In this document: positions 56,287 through 64,000 of the stretch, piece after piece
Position numbering within the stretch: position 1 is the first letter of the stretch
Layout of the letters: each line of letters begins with the position of its first letter
Origin: Trachythela sp. YZ-2020
Taxonomy: Eukaryota; Cnidaria; Anthozoa; Malacalcyonacea; Clavulariidae
Length of the DNA stretch: 64,000 nt
NCBI GenBank assembly: GCA_016169945.1
Contig: JADLSH010000369.1
Coordinates: forward strand, 7,148,001-7,212,000
Reading direction: 5' to 3'
Translations under genes and position numbers: made by a program
The notes under the pieces: generated by a model
Database searches by the model: none
What the model saw: only the letters and a program-made list of their open reading frames with translations
What the model was told of the DNA's origin: nothing

Positions 56287-56640
56287 CATAGGCGGATTTT
56301 CAGATTTTGCTCCGGGGGGGTGCGAAAATTTAGGGGGGTGCCAAAAATTTAGGGGGGGGAGGTGAGCGACAGGGTGCGTAGGACCGCTGAGCAAGCTGCA
56401 GCAGGGGTCTGGGGGCACAGTTGCCAATGGGGGTAAGGGGGCGAAGCCCCCAGAAAATTTTGAGATTTTTGGTCTATTTAGTTCAAAATCCATGTTTTTA
56501 GTCTTACTTAGTTCAAAATCTTTATTTCAATCACACTACTGTCATTTATCCCAATGAGCTTTTAATTTTTTTGGGATGGTTCAAATTTCTCTAGGTGGGT
56601 GCGCACCGCCCCCCGCACCCCCCCATAAAATCCACCTATG
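56287..56640. mobile_element. hAT-like MITE with CCATAATT duplication
   Basis: Ends CATAGGCGGATTTT and AAAATCCACCTATG are inverted with one mismatch, and G/C runs next to them also pair. CCATAATT flanks both sides exactly (56,279-56,286; 56,641-56,648). Confidence 0.9.
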
Positions 56641-57502
56641 CCATAATTCCAGAGTTGTGCCCACTCACTTGCACAACAGCACTTTGGTGGTTAAGCACAT
56701 TTACAATTCAAAAATTAACCCAAATTATTTAGAGTATTAGAGTTAAGCCAGGGAGAACTTGGGTTAGTTTACTTTTCATAGTGTAAATTGGGCTTTAGCC
56801 TTTAGAAAATGTGCACACTGTACATTGTTTGTCGCACAATACAGTAACTGGAATTCAACTGGAATTATGCAAGATTATTTAATAACACGTATTCACACTT
56901 CCGTATAGTTCATTGCCATTTTGGCCCATTTGGTACTCTATTTTACAATTTTACAATACATACAAGCACACAAGTCCTGTAGACCGTAGTCTGGTGTAGA
57001 CCTACATATAAAATAACACGTAGCCTCTCGGCTATATATAAAACAATTCAAGTGCTCTCCACTGTTTATTTGTCGCGCCAAGTGATCGGCATGGCCCAAT
57101 ATATCACATAAGAATGAAACATCAAGTAAAATTCAACAAACTTGGCCACACAGCTGCAAAAAAATAATTTCTTTTCATAATTTCTTCGCTTCTTTGTCAC
57201 TCCTCTTGGAGTTTGTACTTGGAAATGGTCTGAGCATGCGTCAGCATCTTCCAGATGAATTGTGGGTAAGAAACAACAGCAACAGAATTTTGCCGCCATG
57301 ATGGATTTTCAAAATACGCATTCAAAAACAAAATCCTATCAGAATGATTGAAAAACGAAGAAAATGACCAACAAAATGCACGACATGCGTTAGAAAAACT
57401 ACTATTTATCAACATCATAGTGTTACTTGTGAAGCTCTGTGGGAGTGGTGACGGGAAATTTGCTTCGAACTTCACCTCATCTTGGAAGAAAACAGGGTCA
57501 GG

Positions 57503-57655
57503 ATGAGTAAATTGTCGTTTCGAGCTCGCCAGCTGGATTCTAACAAGCCGTTACCCGTCTATCGGGTCGAGGAGCTGCCAGATTTGACAGAATTGTCCAC
57601 AATAAATCGCGCAGTGCCTCAGATGCCGACGGGAATGGAGAAAGAAGAGGAAACC
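57503..57655 (+). CDS. EPC1: Enhancer of polycomb exon 1
   Basis: Fifty-one codons: MSKLSFRARQLDSNKPLPVY, then EELPDLTELSTINRAVPQMP and TGMEKEEET. This is the very conserved N-terminus of Enhancer of polycomb (EPcA domain), a scaffold subunit of the NuA4/TIP60 histone acetyltransferase complex in the nucleus. Donor GTAAGT, phase 0. No in-frame ATG precedes this one nearby. The human EPC1/EPC2 split is vertebrate-specific, so the symbol stands for the single ancestral type. Confidence 0.95.
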
Positions 57656-58839
57656 GTAAGTTATTTATGTATAATTTTGGCCGACATTGGTGATAATTAT
57701 GAATAAAAATCATTTTATATTAATTTGATGCATATAGTTTGCAACGCGCCATTTTAAATATTATTTTTGAATTTTTAAGTATTTTTTCTTGGGAAATGCC
57801 ACTATTTTGAATTTGTAAGTCACGTGACCTTTACTCACTTGCGTCGGAAGTGGACTATCTGAATTAAAATCTCGCGCCGAAAATAATAAATCACACCTGA
57901 GATATTTTTAGATAAAAACAAGTACATTTTGATGAAGTAATTACTTTCTAATAGTGGGAATATTTTTGTTTTGGTATAAAAATAGATATTTACATACATA
58001 AATTGTGTTATATTTTGTAATAAATTTGCATACTTAATGTTCTTATTGTGTTAGAAATTACTTTCAAATGGTTGTTGTTTTTATGTGCATCAGATAGTTG
58101 TTTGTCCTATGACTATATTTTGGCAATTGAGAGTAGATTGATCTTGCTTAGGTCAGAAATCTAGGTTTGCTTAGTGACAAAAACCATACTCATTTTGCCA
58201 TGTAAATGATGGGTAGGTTTTGAAAGATTCGCCATAGTGGAAGTACGCTTCGGCTGCTGCAGGAGTCTGCCGCAAGTCCACATGACCACATCTTTCATCC
58301 TGCTGCAATACTTAACATTGATGTCTAACATTTTAGCCATAAGTCCATGACATGCAATTGCATTTTACTCTGATTTATTAAACTTAAACTACTGTAACAC
58401 AACAATACAATGTTTATTTTTTGCCATTTTGGTCTCTTTTACTGTTTATCTGCTGCAAAATCCTGCTGCAATGGAAATTTTACTGCTTATCTGCTGCAAA
58501 ATTCTGCTGCATCAACAATTTTGAACGTTTGCCTGCCACAGGAGATCTCCTGTTAAAGTGCCAAACTTTCCACTATGGGAGATTTGACATTTTACATGCC
58601 TTTCCAATTTGTAAGAAAAGAAAAAATAGGTATGCTAATTGCTAAGTGTACATGCATCTGTGACAAGATGGTGTTGTTGTTATTGTTGGTGACTGTAGTT
58701 TTCACTGTAGTTGTTGTAGTTTTTGATAGAGTCATAGTAGTTGTTGTTGTTGGTGATGGTATTGTTCAATTTGTGGTATGCTGTCTCCTAGAGTGAATGG
58801 ATATAAGCTAACGTGCTGGTCTCTGATTGGCTACAAGCT

Positions 58840-59077
58840 AATACACCCTTCCAGAAAGTATGTAGCCTTGGCTATAGAGCCTCACTTTCCTGATCGAGAC
58901 CTTGGCTTTACAGTCTTTTATCTTGTTACTGGTGTCCTAATTATATAAAACTATTTTACACTATCTATTATAACTATGATTTCGTAAGTATTTCTGCAAT
59001 AATGTATTAAATGCTGAAAACGCAAGGTCTCAATCACAAAAATGGTCAAGGCAATGTACTTTCTGGAAGGGTGTATT
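58840..59077. mobile_element. MITE with AATACACCCTTCC ends
   Basis: aatacacccttccagaaagt at the left is the exact complement of actttctggaagggtgtatt at the right. Further inside, ccttggc/gtcaagg and gagacctt/aaggtctc pair. Confidence 0.85.
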
Positions 59078-59332
59078 ATTTTATGTAAAATTTTTTAATA
59101 ACAAAAAAAAAAAGGTTAGAAAAAAAAAACAAAGGACTTGAGCAGAGGGTGCAAAACTGAGTTTTTATGTTGATGTTCTACCTTAGAAATAGAATATAAT
59201 TAAGTGATATGAATAAGTACTGTTAGGCAGGCAACAATGGCTTCCCCATGGAACTAAACTATTAAACAAGACTGTTTTAACGAGCCTGTATTGGTGTGTT
59301 TAGTCACAAAAACAGGGTTTTACTGCAGGCGC

Positions 59333-59400
59333 TTTTTCCCCATTTCTCTTTTTCCCCGTTTCTCTTTTTCCCCGTTTCTCTTTTTCCCCGTTTCTCTTTT
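59333..59400. repeat. 16-bp tandem repeat x4
   Basis: About four copies of tttttccccgtttctc. The pyrimidine-only strand could act as a strong tract within the intron. Confidence 0.9.
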
Positions 59401-59798
59401 CCGCTCTAATATTATGAGAGCCAGCTATGCAGGCTTCCCATCCCCATCCAGATAGCAGAAATTTCCTCCATAGGTAGGTGTTTTTTTCCAGAACAACACA
59501 TTTTTTTAATTTGTTTCAAAGTGAAGTTGTTATACCTTATTTGAATTGCATATAATTTATTGCTATGATTGTGGGTTGTTACAGTAAATTATCTATTAAG
59601 CCGCAGGTCATTTATTAATTTCAGGCACATTTGAGGGGGGATAGCTTATTGTAGAGTGGATCTTGTTAATTTAGTAGAAAACATTATATCTGATCAGTGC
59701 ACATGTGTTTCTTTGTTGTCAAGGGGAGGGGCTTAATAGAGAGGAATGGGCAGAATAGATTTCTTCTAAAAGGGAGGCTTATTAAAGAAGGGGCTTAA

Positions 59799-59947
59799 AG
59801 GCTCTTTTCCACTCGTCGCAAAACCAACTCGCAAACTCGCTGCGAGTTCTTGCATGTAATTAAAATAAACTGTCGAGCATTGTGATTGGATGAAAGTACT
59901 CGCAGCGAGCTTGCGAGTTGGTTTTTGCGACGAGTGGAAAAGAGCCT
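59799..59947. mobile_element. 149-bp near-perfect palindromic MITE
   Basis: Ends AGGCTCTTTTCCACTCGTCG and its complement, with arms of about 50 bases that include caactcgcaa and gctgcgagt. TAA (or TTAA, both fit) flanks each side. A three-base TAA would suit PIF/Harbinger. Confidence 0.88.
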
Positions 59948-61154
59948 TAATAGAGGATTTTCAGTATATAATTTATTGCATAGGGGATCTCAATTGGTAA
60001 CTGGAGTGATAAAGCTATATATATTTTCGTGGTTTTTCTAATGTATTATTTTGAATGTGTAAACTCCTTATACTTAAATGTGGATCAGCATTGAATGTCG
60101 CTGTATATGGAACGATATACTAGGAACATTTGTGAGACTGTTGGATCTCAACATATAACTGGAGTGACCAAAACCAGATGTAGAAGAAACATCACACATT
60201 GATTTGTGACAGTGAGCAAAAATAGTAAATGTTTGTTAAAGTGTCCGGACAGGGTGAATTGTCCCGCTGTGGCAGTAAAAGCAAGTGGCATGAAGTGCTA
60301 AGTGCTATTGGTTTGAGGGGCTGGAAGCTTCTATGCATCTGCTGCCGTGCTTGAACGTTCTAACAACAAACCAGAATTACGCGAATTCAGGAAATCCAGA
60401 TGATGATGCAAACATCTAACAAGATGATAGATAGACATATGATAGCAATGGCTGATAGCAATGGATCATTTCTTCGGAAGACTGAATATAACAATCATAG
60501 AGTAAATTAAACTGTTAAGTTTACCAAATCCTAAATACAAGAGGTTGGGATGGAACATTTGGTGGCCAGTTAGCTGTGATATTTCCTACGAAGAAGTGTG
60601 GTTTTGAACTGTCCAATGGAAGAACGACCAGACGCAATCGACGGTGTACTCGGAAAAAAATAGCTACAGGAAGACGAGTAGATAACCGCTTGGACAGCCC
60701 GATTTCTATCCAATATTTTAAAGTCAAGATAAACTTCGCTTTGGAATTGCAACGGATGTTAAACGCGCCAAGCATGTATGGCGAAGTAAGCGAGCAGTTT
60801 GGAAATGATGGAGACGGAGCATAAATGGTTTCTCCTTCATAACAGAAGGCAATGAAAAAGCAAGGACATTCTCAAGTCAAAATACGGAGAGGGTAACGAA
60901 GTGATTAATGCGTACCCGAAAACATTGTTGCTCCCAGTTATTTATGGTAGTCAACCGTAAAAGTTCTATTTGATCTTTTTGGGAGCACTGGACGGAATAA
61001 TGAATGAAAGCTATCAGTGAATAGTCTCCTACGCAGACGTTCTTAATCTTATCATGGCTCCAACTAGTCAGATCTCCAATTTTCGTTGGTCACCCGGCCA
61101 TAGATCCTTGGCACTAGTTTTTGATCACAAACTATTTAGCAAACACTATAGACA

Positions 61155-62357
61155 CTCTCCTCCGCAGAGGCTTTATTATTACGATTATTGTAATGACGCA
61201 TTTCACTACGCTTTACATGGCGTATTACGGGGAATATAAGCCGCTGGGCGAAGGAACGCAGGCGCAAAACGTGCAAGAAGGAACTTCAAGGAAGGAACTT
61301 CCTCCTCTCCCATTCTTCAAGGAAGGAACTTCCTCTTCTCCCATTCTTCAAGGAAGGAACTTCCTCCTCTCCCATTCTTCAAAGAAAGAACTTCCTCCTC
61401 TCCCATTCTTCAAGGAAAGAACTTCCTCCTCTCCCATTCTTCAAGGAAGGAACTTCCTCTTCTCCCATTCTTCAAGGAAGGAACTTCCTCCTCTCCCATT
61501 CTTCAAAGAAAGAACTTCCTCTTCTCCCATTCTTCAAGGAAAGAACTTCCTCCTCTCCCATTCTTCAAGGAAATAACTTCCTCCTCTCCCATTCTTCAAG
61601 GAAAGAACTTCCTCCTCTCCCATTCTTCAAGGAAATAACTTCCTCCTCTCCCATTCTTCAAGGAAAGAACTTCCTCTTCTCCCATTCTTCAAGGAAGGAA
61701 CTTCCTCTTCTCCCATTCTTCAAGGAAGGAACTTCCTCTTCTCCCATTCTTCAAGGAAAGAACTTCCTCTTCTCCCATTCTTCAAGGAAGGAACTTCCTC
61801 TTCTCCCATTCTTCAAGGAAGGAACTTCCTCTTCTCCCATTCTTCAAGGAAAGAACTTCCTCTTCTCCCATTCTTCAAGGAAGGAACTTCCTCTTCTCCC
61901 ATTCTTCAAGGAAAGAACTTCCTCTTCTCCCATTCTTCAAGGAAAGAACTTCCTCCTCTCCCATTCTTCAAGGAAAGAACTTCCTCCTCTCCCATTCTTC
62001 AAGGAAAGAACTTCCTCTCCCATTCTTCAAAGAAAGAACTTCCTCTTCTCCCATTCTTCAAGGAAAGAACTTCCTCCTCTCCCATTCTTCAAGGAAGGAA
62101 CTTCCTCCTCTCCCATTCTTCAAGGAAAGAACTTCCTCCTCTCCCATTCTTCAAAGAAAGAACTTCCTCTTCTCCCATTCTTCAAGGAAAGAACTTCCTC
62201 CTCTCCCATTCTTCAAGGAAGGAACTTCCTCCTCTCCCATTCTTCAAGGAAAGAACTTCCTCCTCTCCCATTCTTCAAAGAAAGAACTTCCTCCTCTCCC
62301 ATTCTCCGCCTGAAAGCGTAATAATAATCGTAATAATAAAGCCTCTGTAGAGGAGAG
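61155..62357. mobile_element. inverted-repeat element carrying a minisatellite
   Basis: Left end ctctcctccgcagaggcttt, then attattacgattatt. The right end (62,315-62,357) is the complement with few changes. Between them lies almost only the 31-bp tandem array. The terminal ctcctccgcagagg is itself partly palindromic. Confidence 0.85.
61287..62305. repeat. 31-bp minisatellite, about 33 copies
   Basis: The unit is aaggaargaacttcctcy followed by tctcccattcttc. Variation is concentrated at three transitions (G/A at two places, C/T at one). One unit near 62,010 lacks three bases. The ggaag...cttcc part is a short inverted repeat. Open frames over it are by-products of 31 being out of register with 3. 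Confidence 0.97.
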
Positions 62358-63792
62358 AGCTACAGACACCTTGTTTTAAAGCACTTGAATTGATCTACCG
62401 AACAGCCGCCCGATGAGATACAACTACATAAATTTTACATTGTCTTGGCTTATAGCGCTTGTCGCGTTATGTTATAGCATAGTTATATAGTTGATAAAGA
62501 TCGTTGCATTAGACGACACTTTCGTTAGACATATGTGTACGTATATGAAGCATGTATATAGACAATTTGCGTACTAGTACTAGTACTGACGATAACCTAG
62601 GTCAAATAATGAAACAAAGTGACGCATATGTATATAAATTGCATCGACATTATGCTTAGCCTTAGGACACTATTACAGTATTCGAATAATTCCAAGGTTT
62701 TAAAACGAGCTATATGTGAGCTTCGCCTGTGCAGGACTTTGAGAATAAACGGCAGCTGTGCAAAGTGTTCAGGTATATGTTGGCTTGTATGTAGGCGGTG
62801 GATCGTATATATTTAGCGTTGTGCTGATCGCATCAAACCAGCTGACGCTTCTTAGTGTCTTCATTTCTTTCATGAAATCGTCATCCGCAAGGTTTGCTAT
62901 GCATAGAAAGCCTTTGTAAGAGGCGCTTATATACAGCAGCCTGCGTTTATTTTATGTATCAGAAATCAAACAAACTCGGTTATACGTCTAAAGTCGATCA
63001 AGCAAATAGCACTAAATCGGGTGCGGGAAAAATTGTATTTTTTATCAGTTTCGACACTGGTTGGTTTTTTAAAGCATATTTTATCGGTGTCTTGGTGAGC
63101 ACTTATTCTATCTTATGCAGCACGCACTGTTAAGTGTTGACAGAATGACAGGACTATTGAATTATATCGCTACAGTCCAATCCAGTCTTTTGTATCCCAT
63201 TCTTTACATTATCTTCTGAATAAAGTCTCATTGTATAAACCGGTATTCGAGTTGCTGTATGCTGAAATTTATATGTCATAGACATAGTAGATAGACAAAT
63301 TTAATTTATCGATAATTAATTTACTAGCCTCAGCAACTTTACGCTCAATAGAGCGTCTTGAGAAGTGATTCTTTTACTGTCGAGGAAACTCCCAACCCTA
63401 TTCCCAAATGTAATTAAAATTCAAAATAGATATATATAACCTCCTGCGAGCCTATCCCAACTTGAAACAGAACAATCTCGTGCAAAAACGCGACAAGTCA
63501 GTGCCCACGAGAGAAAACTATCTATAATGCTTACGAGTAAATGTTGTGTCAGTCATTTTGCACCTGACTGTAGCCCGCTTAGCAGGCAAAATCTGACAGA
63601 TAACCTGCCCACAAGGAAGTGTACCATTATACATGCATAGCTTCAACTCAATCTTTAATTTAGCTTTACGCAATGTTTAAAGTTCCTGTCTGTTTCCAAA
63701 TGTAGGTTTATTGTTAGCCTAACTCGTACACCCTAACTCGTGTTAGGGGTCTATGACGTATGTATTTAGCAACGAAACTATTGTTTTATAAG

Positions 63793-63955
63793 GAGCACCA
63801 TCTTCAACGAGCTATCTCAGCACAGCAGGTGTATGGTGACAAACAACAACTTGTTATTCCTACTCCTGAAACCAAGCCAGTTGATGTTGATACCTCGCTC
63901 ATTGATGACAATGAAGGCGATTTCAAAATGCCAAAGCAGTATATTCATATACAAG
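63793..63955 (+). CDS. EPC1: Enhancer of polycomb exon 2
   Basis: Encodes EHHLQRAISAQQVYGDKQQL, then VIPTPETKPVD and DFKMPKQYIHIQ, continuing the EPcA domain directly from exon 1 (GMEKEEET joined to EHHLQRAI). The acceptor is tttataag and the donor probably GTTAGA, leaving phase 1. The rest of the gene lies beyond the window. Confidence 0.94.
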
Positions 63956-64000
63956 GTTAGAACCTTGTGTGTATTATAGCTTCTAGGGTAGTGCAGGGTA

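Larger units (their letters stand above)
54205..57502. promoter_or_regulatory. divergent intergenic region, MBD5-like and EPC
   Basis: This 3.3-kb region lies between divergently transcribed genes and should hold both promoters. It also contains a 45-bp palindrome, an AT-rich aattacaattac-type repeat (about 55,215-55,690), a tRNA-like fragment and a hAT-like MITE. No TATA box was identified with confidence. Confidence 0.5.
57656..63792. other. EPC intron 1
   Basis: A 6.1-kb intron. It contains MITEs at 58,840-59,077 and 59,799-59,947, a 16-bp repeat at 59,333-59,400, and the minisatellite-bearing element at 61,155-62,357. The stretches 60,000-61,150 and 62,360-63,790 show no gene I can support. 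Confidence 0.7.

Noticed and set aside
60576..60824. 82-codon basic frame in EPC intron 1
   Set aside because: No recognisable domain, no splice context and no repeat partner; kept as unsupported.
61121..61576. 151-codon open frame through the minisatellite
   Set aside because: A 31-bp unit cycles through all three frames and the unit has few stops, so an open frame is expected by chance. There is no conserved start context or homology.

Overview
The window is metazoan nuclear DNA. It is AT-rich and intron-rich and densely filled with transposable elements. Three conserved animal genes can be read: mitochondrial citrate synthase, an MBD5-type methyl-CpG-binding/PWWP protein, and the first two exons of Enhancer of polycomb. 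The repeat types (CR1/L2-like LINEs with SAP/SGNH-type ORF1, Ty3/Gypsy, abundant short inverted-repeat elements, the 'ggaggaaaccggagtacccgg' and 'gcctgcgagcaggctc' repeats) suggest a non-bilaterian animal. An anthozoan cnidarian is my best guess and a sponge the main alternative. This rests on recalled resemblance, not on a search.

Layout. 0.1-1.7 kb: a 519-codon coiled-coil ORF1-like gene on the minus strand. 2-6.3 kb: LINE tails, foldback elements and a broken copy of the last citrate synthase exon. 7,585-39,676 (minus): citrate synthase, 11 exons whose phases all join to a 466-residue protein with the catalytic His/His/Asp triad. Its introns are full of MITEs. Intron 2 alone is 21.4 kb and holds a 6.9-kb tandem array (four ~1.63-1.68-kb units plus a fifth partial unit, 18,805-25,720) and a nested transposon complex at 27.2-39.0 kb: a LINE split by a Ty3/Gypsy element and again by a 4.5-kb TTAA-flanked inverted-repeat element. 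41,404-54,204 (minus): the MBD-PWWP gene, 8 exons, 1,372 residues, with a 25-nt microexon and one 3.2-kb exon. 57,503 onward (plus): Enhancer of polycomb exon 1, a 6.1-kb intron carrying a 31-bp minisatellite inside an inverted-repeat element, and exon 2 at 63,793-63,955. The gene continues off the window.

The MBD-PWWP gene and Enhancer of polycomb both make chromatin proteins and diverge from a 3.3-kb shared upstream region. Citrate synthase follows the MBD gene on the same strand with its start 1.7 kb downstream. Exon limits come from reading splice signals and checking phase by eye; no transcript data were available.
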